This document shows, piece after piece, positions 43,577 to 52,614 of a stretch of 64,000 bases of DNA. Each line of letters starts with the position of its first letter. The first letter of the stretch is position 1. The notes under the pieces were generated by a model. It made no database searches. It was not told the origin of the DNA and worked only from the letters and a program-made list of their open reading frames with translations. Origin of the DNA: DATMNR01 sp963702765. GTDB taxonomy: Bacteria; Chloroflexota; Ktedonobacteria; Ktedonobacterales; Ktedonobacteraceae. The position numbers and the translations under genes were made by a program. The stretch lies in contig CAVPEB010000030.1 of NCBI GenBank assembly GCA_963702765.1, positions 61,118 through 125,117 on the forward strand, written 5' to 3'.

Positions 43577-44330
43577 ATGAGAAACCTGGAAAATGCGGTT
43601 GTTGTCGTCACAGGTGCGTCGAGAGGTATCGGGCGTGCGATCGCGGAAGAATTAGGCAGTGGCGGAGCGAAAGTGGTTGTTAATTACTTCCATCATAAGG
43701 AAGAAGCTGATGAAGTGGTTGAAAACCTCCTCAAACATGGATCACCAGCTGCAGTAGCTATGCAGGCAGATGTCTCACATGCGGACCAGGCGGCTCGACT
43801 GATTGAAGACACGATCAAACAGTTTGACCGGATAGACGTGCTCGTCAATAACGAGGGGATCAATGTCGATCGCGCACTGAAAGCCATGACAGTTGAAGAT
43901 TGGGATAGAGTCATTCAGACAGACTTGAACAGCTACTTCTACACCCTTAAAGCAGCACTGCCATATTTTCATGCAGCAGAAGAGTGGAACGATCCTCAAC
44001 ATCAGTTCCCTCACAGGCCAGATGGGCAACTATGGCCAAGCCAATTACGGCGCTGCGAAAGCTGGTATTATCGGGTTTACAAAAACAGCGGCTCTGGAAC
44101 TGGCTCGCTACAACGTGACAGTCAACGCTCTAAGCCTTGGTGCCATAGATACCCCCCACATGTGGAGCCAGGTTGCGCAGGAGATCAAGGACGGCATAGC
44201 GAAGAGAATCCCTCTCGGCCGGTTCGGCACCCCTCAAGAGGTAGCCCTTGCCGCCCGTTTCCTGATTGTGGATGCATCATATTGCACAGGCACAACCATC
44301 CAAATCAATGGTGGAATGTACATGCTGTAG
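43577..44330 (+). pseudogene. Acetoacetyl-CoA reductase-like short-chain dehydrogenase, frameshifted
   Basis: The frame from ATG 43577 has the cofactor motif GASRGIG and NNEGIN (the usual NNAG changed), then leaves the family after ALPYF at 43969, inside a run of four T. Dropping one T restores FMQQKSGTILNISS, the YGAAKAG active site and a stop at 44330, giving about 250 residues like PhaB at 12004. The downstream part also has its own ATG at 43971, so a 119-residue fragment with the catalytic Tyr and Lys but no cofactor-binding half might be made. It is headed by a four-site box and followed by an acyl-CoA ligase gene. Confidence 0.87.
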
Positions 44331-44336
44331 TGGTTA

Positions 44337-44382
44337 CTCTCATCGGTGGTAATGTCGTTGGCTAGAACACCACCGATGAGAG
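44337..44382 (+). terminator. Intercistronic hairpin
   Basis: CTCTCATCGGTGGT (44337-44350) pairs perfectly with 44369-44382, 14 base pairs, loop 18. It starts six bases past the reductase stop and ends 35 bases before the ligase start. No T-run follows, so it may lower rather than stop read-through. Confidence 0.6.
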
Positions 44383-44416
44383 CAATTGAGTTGCCTCAAC
44401 CAGAAAGGATTTGGGT

Positions 44417-46030
44417 ATGCCTGGCACCATGTTTACCCCTGAATTGTTTCGTCCCGAAGTGGATTATCCTGTAATCCCTTATGACTATCTCCTGCGCATG
44501 GCTGCAGAACGCGATCCCGACCGGCCAGCGATCGTGTACCATGATCTCACGCTGGTCTATCGCGAAGTTGTCTCGATGGTCAATAGTGTGGCCAATAGCC
44601 TGCTCGAACTGGGCATACGCAAGGGAGACCGCATCTGCCTGTGTACAGGCAATCGTCCCGAGTCTACCATTACACTCAACGCAGCGTCCACGATCGGCGC
44701 GGTGATTACCCCCATGAACCCTTTGTACAAAGAGCGCGAGATGGCCTATCAGCTGGAGAACTCCGGAGCCAGGGCCATCCTGATCAGGCCGGAGATGCTG
44801 CCACTGCTCCAGAGGGTCGTGAGCCAGGAATCGTTGCCCAATCTCAAGCATATCATTGTGTTGGGACAGCAGATTCCTGAACGTATGCCAGATGCTCTTC
44901 CGTTTGCAACATTGCTCAAAGGGGGATCGCCCCAACGTCCCAAGCCGGTCGAGATCCATGGGGATGACATGTTTGTCTTGACGTATTCCTCTGGCACCAC
45001 GGGGCTGCCGAAGGGAACGATGTTGAGCCATCATAACCTGGCGACCAACCATCGTCAGTTCTTGACGGCATCGGGGATCAATTCCTCTGATGCAACACTG
45101 ATCTTTGTGCCGTTTTATCACATCTATGGCGTCTTGTTAACAGGCAGTTTCCTGGCGGCCGGTGCCAAGCAGGTCATCGTGGATCGTTTTGAACTGGAAC
45201 CAGTGTTGGACCTGTGCGAAAAGCATGGCCCGACCTGGCTGTTTGCCGTCCCTGCCATGGTCCAGGCTCTAGCAAACTACCCGGGTGAACTCCACCAAAT
45301 GAACACCGTCACGTATCTGATGTCTGCGGCTGCTCCCTTGCCACCTGCACCTGCTCGCAAACTGCAGGAGAGGACTGGTATCAGGGTCATCCAGGCTTAT
45401 GGAATGACCGAAACGTGCCCTATCACGCACCTTTCACCGCTTGAACCCGAGCTCATTCGCATGGATAGTGCAGGCTTGCCCATGCATAATACCGAGCAGA
45501 AGATTGTGGATATTGAGACAGGGGAGCGCGAGTTGCCTGTGGGAGAGGATGGGGAGATCATCATTCGTGGTCCGCAGGTGATGTTAGGGTATTGGAATGC
45601 TCCCGAAGAAACAGCCATTACTCTACGCAAGGGATGGATCCACACAGGGGATATTGGGCACCTGGATACGGAGGGATACCTCTATATCGTGGATCGTAAG
45701 AAAGATATGATAAAGTATAAAGGCTTTAGCATTGCCCCGGCCGAACTGGAAGCGGTGCTCGTGGAGCATCCTGCTGTCCTGGAATCTGCCGTCGTCGGTG
45801 TGCCCGACGAGGAAGCTGGTGAGATACCCAAGGCCTTTGTTATCCTTTATGGTGGCACGAGCTCTAGCGTCACCGAAGAAGAGCTCATCACGTTTGTGAA
45901 TGGCAAGCTCACAGGCTACAAGAAGCTGCACGAGGTGGAGTTCGTCGAGACACTTCCCAAGCTTCCGTCTGGCAAAATCCTACGCCGTGAGCTCAAAGAG
46001 CTTGAAAGGGCACGACATGCGGAGAAGTAA
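44417..46030 (+). CDS. 4-coumarate--CoA ligase-like / long-chain acyl-CoA ligase
   Basis: 537 residues from the ATG at 44417, preceded by AAAGGA. ANL motifs: YSSGTTGLPKGTM, the adenylate motif QAYGMTETCPI, WIHTGDIGHLDTEGY, DRKKDMIKYKGFSIAPAELE and the catalytic Lys in PSGKILRR. The KYKGFSIAP hinge and the overall pattern are those of 4-coumarate-CoA-ligase-like enzymes, which also activate fatty acids. It follows the frameshifted reductase by 86 bases and probably shares its promoter. Substrate is not readable from sequence. Confidence 0.9.
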   Translation: MPGTMFTPELFRPEVDYPVIPYDYLLRMAAERDPDRPAIVYHDLTLVYREVVSMVNSVANSLLELGIRKGDRICLCTGNRPESTITLNAASTIGAVITPMNPLYKEREMAYQLENSGARAILIRPEMLPLLQRVVSQESLPNLKHIIVLGQQIPERMPDALPFATLLKGGSPQRPKPVEIHGDDMFVLTYSSGTTGLPKGTMLSHHNLATNHRQFLTASGINSSDATLIFVPFYHIYGVLLTGSFLAAGAKQVIVDRFELEPVLDLCEKHGPTWLFAVPAMVQALANYPGELHQMNTVTYLMSAAAPLPPAPARKLQERTGIRVIQAYGMTETCPITHLSPLEPELIRMDSAGLPMHNTEQKIVDIETGERELPVGEDGEIIIRGPQVMLGYWNAPEETAITLRKGWIHTGDIGHLDTEGYLYIVDRKKDMIKYKGFSIAPAELEAVLVEHPAVLESAVVGVPDEEAGEIPKAFVILYGGTSSSVTEEELITFVNGKLTGYKKLHEVEFVETLPKLPSGKILRRELKELERARHAEK

Positions 46031-46119
46031 GTCATTTTCAGCAGCTAAAGATGAATTTGACTAGAAACTCTTTTCCTTGACCATGCTCTGGACTAAGGGG
46101 TATGAGATTTTGGGAATAC

Positions 46120-46986
46120 TCAGAAGCTTCTACCCCTGATGCTCTCCATTTCAGCAGATAGAAATTCTTCGATGAGGGCTGTCAGTTCAGTGGCATGCGT
46201 CAAAAGCCCTAAATGCCCGCCATTGTAGATATGTAGCTTTGAATATGGGATCAAATGATGCATGATTTTCGCGTTGATTGCTGGGACAATCGGGTCGTCA
46301 TCGCCGGCCAGGATCAGGGTAGGCTGCCGTAACAATTTGAGCCACGGGAGACTCGTCCAACCAACGGCAGCCATCATTTGATAGAAATAGCTCAGCGGCT
46401 CATTGGAGTGCGTGGCGTGGGCCATATGGCGCACGAACTCAGGATTTGACTGCAAATCTCCACCATAGATGTCTGGTGCAATCTCTGCCATGTACGTGGG
46501 GTCTTGATAGCGCCGTGGTGTCGCCATTTTGGCAAGGACTGATGGTCGACCGGGAACCATAAGTGTGCCAGTTGCGGTGCTCACCAGGATCAAACGCCGA
46601 CAGCGTTGCCTGTATTGAAAGGCAAATTGCTGGGCTAGACCACCACCCCACGAGATACCAAGCACATCTACCTGTTTGTGGCCAAGCTGATCGAGCATCT
46701 GTGTTATCAAATAAGATAGCGACGAAAAACGGAATGGCAAAAACGATCTCGGTGATCCACCGGTGCCTGGCACATCAAAACGTATGACTTCAATGCCCGG
46801 ATCGAGTTCGTCAATGAACGGCTGGAATACTTCGAGACTGACGCCAATACCATTCATCAGCAACAGCGGTACTCGTGTGCCATTTCCCGGCCGAATGGCG
46901 ACGCGCAGACGTTGGCCCTTGACGTCGATAGAGTGTATTTCATCTGGCCGTCGTGCTGCTCCCGCTTGTGCGTCCATGTTGTTCAA
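46120..46986 (-). CDS. phaZ: Intracellular PHA depolymerase (PhaZ, alpha/beta hydrolase)
   Basis: 288 residues, no signal peptide. The sequence follows the pattern of Pseudomonas medium-chain-length PHA depolymerase closely: RVAIRPG, LLLMNGIGVSLEVFQPF, FDVPGTGGS, the nucleophile in GISWGGGLAQQF, MATPRRY, YGGDL, LAGDDDPIVP (Asp) and NGGHLGLL (His). It would release 3-hydroxyacids from stored granules. Those acids need CoA activation, and several ligase genes lie nearby. The gene is alone on the minus strand, convergent with the ligase upstream of it. Confidence 0.9.
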   Translation of the reverse strand: MNNMDAQAGAARRPDEIHSIDVKGQRLRVAIRPGNGTRVPLLLMNGIGVSLEVFQPFIDELDPGIEVIRFDVPGTGGSPRSFLPFRFSSLSYLITQMLDQLGHKQVDVLGISWGGGLAQQFAFQYRQRCRRLILVSTATGTLMVPGRPSVLAKMATPRRYQDPTYMAEIAPDIYGGDLQSNPEFVRHMAHATHSNEPLSYFYQMMAAVGWTSLPWLKLLRQPTLILAGDDDPIVPAINAKIMHHLIPYSKLHIYNGGHLGLLTHATELTALIEEFLSAEMESIRGRSF

Positions 46987-47376
46987 ATCCCTTCCGCGTT
47001 GAGATAGTGCGCCATTCTTTTATTAGCTCTGCTTCAGACACCCTCAGTGCCGCGCAATAGCGAAACTCACTTCTGTTTTCACCAGAGCTAAGAAAGAAAC
47101 GCACACGATCAACGCCATAGTTGACCGCGTGGGGTGCGTCCAAGGGTATGATTTCGCCCCTATAAAATCCAGATAAGCTCCCGTCCACTGAGGGAACTAT
47201 CATACCCAATTATAACATATAACCACATCTCTTGTGATGTTGTTGCCAAGCAAAAGTGCCATTCTTGACAATCAACACCTTTATGTGCGTTAATAAGATA
47301 GATGCAAATAACATATAGTTAAAATGCGTAATACCTACTTGTTATGCGTCCATAGATAATAAAGGATTACATTGAT
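46987..47376. other. Divergent intergenic region between phaZ and ubiB
   Basis: 390 bases. A minus-strand TATAAT (47214-47209) could serve phaZ, but no good -35 lies 16-18 bases upstream. TTGACA at 47265-47270 on the plus strand lacks a well-spaced -10. A short minus-strand frame (46940-47209) overlaps the phaZ start and is not convincing. Confidence 0.4.
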
Positions 47377-48837
47377 ATGGAATGGCTTCTCAATCAAACA
47401 ACTGCTATGAGTCGTGCTCTAGATGATACTCGAGCAGTCTTCTCGGTCAAAGATGGTCTTTCACATCCGCTCGCGTTTACTGCGCGCCTGAGTGATTTGG
47501 TGCGTTCAACGAGTTTTCTCTTAATGGAAGCACATTCCAAGACATTGGAATACTACAGCCGTATTATTCATGTGGGTCAGGAAGGATCAAGGGAGTTAGC
47601 CCTTGGAACCCTTACGGCAGATCTTTTAAGCGGCTATACCTTTCTCAATCAAAGAGAACGATGGCACTATCTGGTTCAACCTCAAGACTGGAATGTGATG
47701 CACTTGCGCGGAGCGAATCGCATACTCGATACATCGGCCGCACTCGGAGGAACATTGATCAAGGCGTGTCAGTTTGCCTCAACACGCCCGGATATTCTTC
47801 CGACTCCCTATGTTGAGTCTCTCACAAAGCTGCAGGACCGTGTCCCACCACATCAATGGTCTGAAATCGCAGATGTAATCAGGCAAGAACTAGGCCGCGA
47901 GCCAAATGAGATATTCGAGTGGATCGAGACAGAACCGGTTGCGGCCGCTTCGATTGCTCAAGTCCATCGTGCACGACTCTCTGATGGGCGTGAGGTGGCA
48001 ATTAAAGTCCAATATCCGGGTATCGAGAACATTATCGACACAGACCTGACGGTACTACAGCGGATCGTTGCGCTGGTTGCCCGCCTGTATCCCACTATCC
48101 AGCTCCAACCTATCCTCGACTACTTGAAAGAAACGCTCCCATTGGAACTCGATTTCCGACGTGAGGCGAAAGCGATGGCAGAGTTACGCGTGGCATTGCT
48201 TCACCGAACGGATGTCGTCATTCCCGAATCGATCCAAGAGTTGAGCACTGAACGTGTACTCGTAATGGAGTTTATCAACGGGATCAAGATCACCGATCGC
48301 ACAGCCCTTTTGGATGCAGGTATTTCTCCCAGTGCAGTCGCCCGCTTACTCAACGAAGTTTATGCTGAACAAATTTTTCGTCTCGGCATGCTACACGCAG
48401 ACCCACATCCTGGCAACTTGTTTGTGCAATCAGGGCCAAGGCTGGTGCTCCTGGATCATGGTCTCACTGTTCCTTTAAAGCCTTCACTCGTACAGGCTCT
48501 TGGTGAGATGGTTCGTGCGCTCTTAGTTGCTGATTTCGATCGGCTAACGAAAGCGCTGACTCAGGCTGGGATGCAGTTTGATAAACAAGTAGATATCAGC
48601 ACACTGTTACAGTTAGTTGGAGTGCTGCTTGGTGGAGAACAAGACAAAACTAGTATGGATACTCTAGATGTCGGACAACAACTTGGTAAGAGCATTGGTC
48701 GAATACCGGTAGAACTGATCTTGATGGGACGTGCACTAGGACTCTTGGATGGCATCACAAAGCAACTTGATCCAGACATAAATGCACTGGAGATTGTAGC
48801 TGACTATGTTTCGGAGATGTCTACAAGCCATGTGTAA
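47377..48837 (+). CDS. ABC1/UbiB family atypical protein kinase
   Basis: 486 residues. The family's signature blocks are present: the Ala-rich loop AAASIAQVHRARL in place of the usual Gly-rich loop, the ATP-binding Lys in VAIKVQYPG, LDFRREAKAM, VLVMEFINGIKI, HADPHPGNLF (catalytic loop) and VLLDHGLT (metal-binding Asp). UbiB/ABC1 proteins act in quinone biosynthesis or lipid homeostasis, probably as ATPases or small-molecule kinases. No clear C-terminal membrane helices are visible. It stands between phaZ and an acyl-CoA ligase, with no quinone gene close by, so its role is open. Confidence 0.87.
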   Translation: MEWLLNQTTAMSRALDDTRAVFSVKDGLSHPLAFTARLSDLVRSTSFLLMEAHSKTLEYYSRIIHVGQEGSRELALGTLTADLLSGYTFLNQRERWHYLVQPQDWNVMHLRGANRILDTSAALGGTLIKACQFASTRPDILPTPYVESLTKLQDRVPPHQWSEIADVIRQELGREPNEIFEWIETEPVAAASIAQVHRARLSDGREVAIKVQYPGIENIIDTDLTVLQRIVALVARLYPTIQLQPILDYLKETLPLELDFRREAKAMAELRVALLHRTDVVIPESIQELSTERVLVMEFINGIKITDRTALLDAGISPSAVARLLNEVYAEQIFRLGMLHADPHPGNLFVQSGPRLVLLDHGLTVPLKPSLVQALGEMVRALLVADFDRLTKALTQAGMQFDKQVDISTLLQLVGVLLGGEQDKTSMDTLDVGQQLGKSIGRIPVELILMGRALGLLDGITKQLDPDINALEIVADYVSEMSTSHV

Positions 48838-48988
48838 TATGTACTGTCAAATCCAGTAGTTGAAATATTGACTTTATAGCAGTTTCTTGTTGAAACCGAT
48901 GTCATACAAGGTTTGAACAAGAAAAGCTGGCATTGATAGTTATGTTGTTATTTCAGTCACTACTCGAATTCAGGGAAGGAGACACACA

Positions 48989-50533
48989 GTGTTAAATCTT
49001 GCTATGCTCCTCGAAGATAGTACCCGTGAAGTACCAAAACGAGCTGCTGTTATCTTTGAGGACACAGAACTATCGTATGAGGAGCTCAATACAACTGCCA
49101 ACCAGGTTGCTAATGCTCTTGTCCAATTGGGCATCCGTAGGGGAGATACAGTTGCCATAAGCTGCCAGAATATCCCGAACTTCCCAATTGTGTACTATGG
49201 CATCCTTAAAGCAGGAGCCGTGGTTGTACCCCTCAATGTATTGCTCAAGCCACGTGAGATTGCGTATCATCTACAAGATGCAGGCGTGAAAGCTTATTTT
49301 TGTCAAGAGGGTACTCCCGAACTCCCGATAGGTGAAATGGGTTTCACCGCATTCCAGGAAGTCGATAGTTGTACACATTTCTTCCTGATGACAAACGACC
49401 ACAGTGCCACCTCGCAAATCAAAGGTACGAAGAGTCTGGGCGAGCTACTGCAGAATCAGCCAGGTACTTTCGAGACAATCATCACGAACCCGGATGATAC
49501 AGCTGTCATCCTCTACACCAGCGGTACGACGGGTCAACCAAAGGGAGCCGAGCTCAGTCATAGTAATATGTTGATGAACGCCCGTCTCTCGGACAACATG
49601 TATCCAAGGGTCGATCACGATGTGCATTTGATTACCCTACCACTGTTTCACTCCTTCGGACAAACTGTGCAGATGAACGCAGGCATCTACAACCGTGCCA
49701 CCATTGTGTTGCTTCCACGCTTTAACCCTGACGCGGCATTGTGCTTGATGGAGCAGAAGAACATTACCATCTTCGCGGGTGTGCCAACAATGTACTGGGC
49801 CATTCTTAACTATCCAGGTGCTCAAAAGTACAACTTGCAGAAAATTGCCAGCACTTTACGCTTGTGTATCTCAGGTGGAGCGCCTATGCCTGCAGAAGTC
49901 ATGAGGGCATTTGAAGAAAAATTTAGAGTTAGAATCCTTGAGGGATACGGTCTGTCAGAAACGAGCCCCATTGCCACTTTTAATCGCCTGGATCGCCCAA
50001 GTAAACCTGGCTCGGTTGGTTTGCCGATGTGGGGGGTCTGGGTGCGAATTGTAGATCGGAACGAAAAGGACGTAGGAACAGACGAACAGGGTGAAATCCT
50101 CATCCGTGGCCATAATGTGATGAAAGGCTACTACAAACGATCTGAAGCGACCGCTGAAGTGATGAGAAATGGCTGGTTCCACACTGGCGACATCGGTCGT
50201 CGAGATGGAGATAGTTATCTCTACATCACTGATCGTGTGAAGGATATGATCATTCGTGGTGGATTCAATGTCTATCCACGAGAGATCGAGGAAGTGTTGA
50301 TGACCCATCCCGCAGTGAGTCTCGCAGCAGTCATCGGTGTGCCGGACCAGCGACATGGGGAAGAAGTCAAGGCTTATGTCATTCTGAAAGAAGGAACAAA
50401 GACCTCGGAAGCTGAGTTAGTGACCTGGTCGAAAGAGAATATGGCAGACTACAAGTATCCTCGCTTCATCGAATTCCGCCAGACTTTGCCCACAACGGCA
50501 ACTGGCAAGATTTTAAAGAGCGAACTTCGTTAG
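48989..50533 (+). CDS. Long-chain fatty acid--CoA ligase (AMP-forming)
   Basis: 514 residues with a GTG start at 48989, set by AAGGAG at 48975-48980. Motifs: YTSGTTGQPKGA, GYGLSETSPIA, WFHTGDIGRRDGDSY, DRVKDMIIRGGFNVYPREIE and the catalytic Lys in ATGKILK. This is a typical FadD-like ligase. The amidohydrolase 165 bases downstream is on the same strand. In p-coumarate degradation of actinobacteria a ligase and an amidohydrolase-family acyl-CoA hydrolase act in one pathway, so a similar role is one possibility. Confidence 0.9.
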   Translation: MLNLAMLLEDSTREVPKRAAVIFEDTELSYEELNTTANQVANALVQLGIRRGDTVAISCQNIPNFPIVYYGILKAGAVVVPLNVLLKPREIAYHLQDAGVKAYFCQEGTPELPIGEMGFTAFQEVDSCTHFFLMTNDHSATSQIKGTKSLGELLQNQPGTFETIITNPDDTAVILYTSGTTGQPKGAELSHSNMLMNARLSDNMYPRVDHDVHLITLPLFHSFGQTVQMNAGIYNRATIVLLPRFNPDAALCLMEQKNITIFAGVPTMYWAILNYPGAQKYNLQKIASTLRLCISGGAPMPAEVMRAFEEKFRVRILEGYGLSETSPIATFNRLDRPSKPGSVGLPMWGVWVRIVDRNEKDVGTDEQGEILIRGHNVMKGYYKRSEATAEVMRNGWFHTGDIGRRDGDSYLYITDRVKDMIIRGGFNVYPREIEEVLMTHPAVSLAAVIGVPDQRHGEEVKAYVILKEGTKTSEAELVTWSKENMADYKYPRFIEFRQTLPTTATGKILKSELR

Positions 50534-50603
50534 GTCTGTTGCTTCTCTGAAGAATACACCTCTATCAGTTTAATGATACCAAATTTTCTGCAAAAGTGGG
50601 CTT

Positions 50604-50634
50604 TGGACATGGGAAATCTATACGAGACTATAAT
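50604..50634 (+). promoter_or_regulatory. Possible promoter of the amidohydrolase gene
   Basis: A perfect TATAAT lies at 50629-50634. The best -35 candidate is TGGACA at 50604-50609, with a 19-base gap, which is wider than ideal. Confidence 0.4.
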
Positions 50635-50698
50635 AGATTGATATAGCGTAAAGAAGACTCAAGATTGCGCTTCAATCTTTATATGGGAGAGAAAAAGA

Positions 50699-51577
50699 AT
50701 GCCACGAGCAGTTGATTTTCATGTCCATTTACCCACAACAGAGTTCATGCAGGTTACTCTTGGCCCTTATGCTGAAGCTGCTGAACGATATTTTCGCACC
50801 GAGGTTAAGTTGAAGGATATTGAGCAGATTGCAACTGACTATGCGGAGCTTGATATGATTGGCGTACTGCTCGCCTGGGATGCTGAAACAGCTACAGGGC
50901 TGCCTCCGCTGGGCAATGACTACGTTGCTGAAATAGTCCGGCGTTTTCCACAGCAATTTATTGGTTTCGCTAGTGTTGATCCGCACAAAGGGAAGAGTGC
51001 CGTCCGGGAAATCGAGCGTGCTATAACAGAACTTGGGTTGGCGGGTGCGAAATTTCATCCTGGTGTCCAGGCATTCTATCCAAATGATCCAAATTTTTAT
51101 CCCTTAATGAAAAAAATTCAAGAGTTGGGTGTTCCTGCTCTTTTCCATACGGGTACAAATGGTCTGGGAGCGGGTACTCCTGGTGGTATGGGTATCAAGT
51201 TAGACTACACACGCCCAATCTACCTGGACTCCTTGGCTGCTGATTTTCCAGGCTTAACTATAATTGGTGCACACCCATCCTGGCCCTGGCACGAGGAAAT
51301 GATAGCTGCTATGCAGCACAAAACCAATATTTATAATGACCTTTCTGGCTGGTCACCTAAATACATACCTGAAGCGCTCTTGCGTGAGGCTGCAACACGT
51401 TTGCAGGATAGGTTCCTCTTCGGTTCAGACTATCCATTTATCACTCCCCAAAGATGGATGAAAGATTTCGAAGCACTCGATTACTTTAAACCTGAAGTGC
51501 GTGAGAAGTTGCTTTGGAAGAACGCACAAAGGTTGCTGCAACAAACTTCAATTGGACAAATGAGCTTTTCGTCTTAA
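50699..51577 (+). CDS. Amidohydrolase family 2 metal enzyme
   Basis: 292 residues forming one TIM barrel. Metal-binding signs: HVH in DFHVHLP at the start, His in KFHPGVQ, His in LFHTGTNG, His in IGAHPSWPW and the Asp of FGSDYPF. GGGAGAG precedes the ATG. The family covers decarboxylases, lactonases and acyl-CoA hydrolases such as the 4-hydroxyphenyl-beta-ketoacyl-CoA hydrolase of p-coumarate degradation. The ligase gene upstream makes an acyl-CoA substrate plausible; the GntR gene downstream makes a link to the sugar-like cluster equally possible. Confidence 0.8.
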   Translation: MPRAVDFHVHLPTTEFMQVTLGPYAEAAERYFRTEVKLKDIEQIATDYAELDMIGVLLAWDAETATGLPPLGNDYVAEIVRRFPQQFIGFASVDPHKGKSAVREIERAITELGLAGAKFHPGVQAFYPNDPNFYPLMKKIQELGVPALFHTGTNGLGAGTPGGMGIKLDYTRPIYLDSLAADFPGLTIIGAHPSWPWHEEMIAAMQHKTNIYNDLSGWSPKYIPEALLREAATRLQDRFLFGSDYPFITPQRWMKDFEALDYFKPEVREKLLWKNAQRLLQQTSIGQMSFSS

Positions 51578-51685
51578 CATCGCTCATGCCGTTGGTGTTG
51601 TTAAAAGGATTGTAGAGCCTAAGCAAACCAATACGTAATTTGTTCCTCACTATTGTGGCTTATTAACATTGCAGAAAAATTAGTC

Positions 51686-51714
51686 TTGACAAATAGATGG
51701 CTCATACATATACT
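51686..51714 (+). promoter_or_regulatory. Strong housekeeping promoter of the GntR operon
   Basis: TTGACA (51686-51691) and TATACT (51709-51714) are exactly 17 bases apart. The start point should be near 51721, at the edge of the inverted repeat described next. Confidence 0.85.
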
Positions 51715-51716
51715 TT

Positions 51717-51757
51717 CTGATAAGACATCAGATGTCTGACATCTGTTATCTTATCAG
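51717..51757 (+). promoter_or_regulatory. GntR operator: 41-base inverted repeat
   Basis: The arms 51717-51736 and 51738-51757 match at 17 of 20 positions around a central T. The core CAGATGTC-T-GACATCTG is perfect and contains TGTCTGACA, close to the GTCTAGAC-type core bound by HutC/YvoA-class GntR proteins. It covers about -4 to +37 of the transcript, ideal for repression by roadblock or promoter occlusion. Confidence 0.75.
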
Positions 51758-51779
51758 GTTAGGCCTTTTTGGAGAGATT

Positions 51780-52517
51780 ATGGCAGGAATGACGATCGCA
51801 AGACAATCGATGGTTCAACAGGTACGTGATGCTGTCATCGAGCTGTTACGCAAAGAAGAGTATACGGCAGGGCGCTATATTCCATCCGAGCAAGAGTTGG
51901 CTGACCTCTTTGAAGCCAGCAGGGCGACCGTGCGCGAAGCTCTCAAAGGTCTAGTGCAAGCAGGTCTGCTTGATTGCAGACATGGCAAAGGTTATTTTGT
52001 ACTATCGCGCGAATTTGTATTTCATAAGCCAATTACACAACTCCAAGGCGTGACGGACATGATGGCAGACATGGGCTATGCCGTTGAAAATCGGGTGTTG
52101 CGTGTAAGCGAGGAGTTGCCAACTCAACAGGTACGCCGCGAACTCCAACTCGACGATTCACAATCCATCCTTCGACTCGAACGTGTACGTTGTTCACTAA
52201 ATGAGCCATTAATATATTCCATCGACTTCTTCTCGCGAACACTCATTCCGGGGCCATGGCAAGAACAGGATTGGTCCGGTTCACTCATCAACCTGTTTGA
52301 TGAGCTCTGTCAGGTACATATAGCAAGCAGTCGCACAACGATAAGGGCAAAGATGCTTCCGGTGGAACTTTGTTCTGAAATTGGAGTTGCTGCAAGTACC
52401 GCCTGGCTTTGTATGGAACAATTAAATGTCACTAAAACTGGCAAGCCTGTCTTGTTTTCACAGGATTATCACCGAGGCGAGAATTTTGAGTTTTATGTTA
52501 CGCGGCGGTGGTTTTAA
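51780..52517 (+). CDS. GntR-family transcriptional regulator, HutC/UTRA subfamily
   Basis: 245 residues from the ATG at 51780 (GGAGAG just upstream); an in-frame ATG at 51732 lies inside the operator and is unlikely. The winged-helix domain (about 8-75) has YIPSEQELADLFEASRATVREAL and the wing GKGYFV. The UTRA effector domain follows (ILRLERVRCSLNEPLIYSIDFF). HutC-type regulators usually bind a sugar phosphate or amino acid derivative that lifts repression. The strong promoter and the 41-base inverted repeat just upstream indicate self-control and control of the operon that follows. The effector is presumably a pathway intermediate. Confidence 0.9.
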   Translation: MAGMTIARQSMVQQVRDAVIELLRKEEYTAGRYIPSEQELADLFEASRATVREALKGLVQAGLLDCRHGKGYFVLSREFVFHKPITQLQGVTDMMADMGYAVENRVLRVSEELPTQQVRRELQLDDSQSILRLERVRCSLNEPLIYSIDFFSRTLIPGPWQEQDWSGSLINLFDELCQVHIASSRTTIRAKMLPVELCSEIGVAASTAWLCMEQLNVTKTGKPVLFSQDYHRGENFEFYVTRRWF

Positions 52518-52614
52518 CTCCTTCTTCCTGGATAGATGAGATAGCAATGCTCATGTGTTTAGAAATATAAGTTCTTGGGAATCTCTCAGGTCACATTCGA
52601 ATTGAAGGAGTTAC

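Noticed and set aside
46940..47209. An 89-codon minus-strand frame upstream of phaZ
   Set aside because: It overlaps the phaZ start in another frame, has no recognisable features, and its ATG sits on a likely -10 box.
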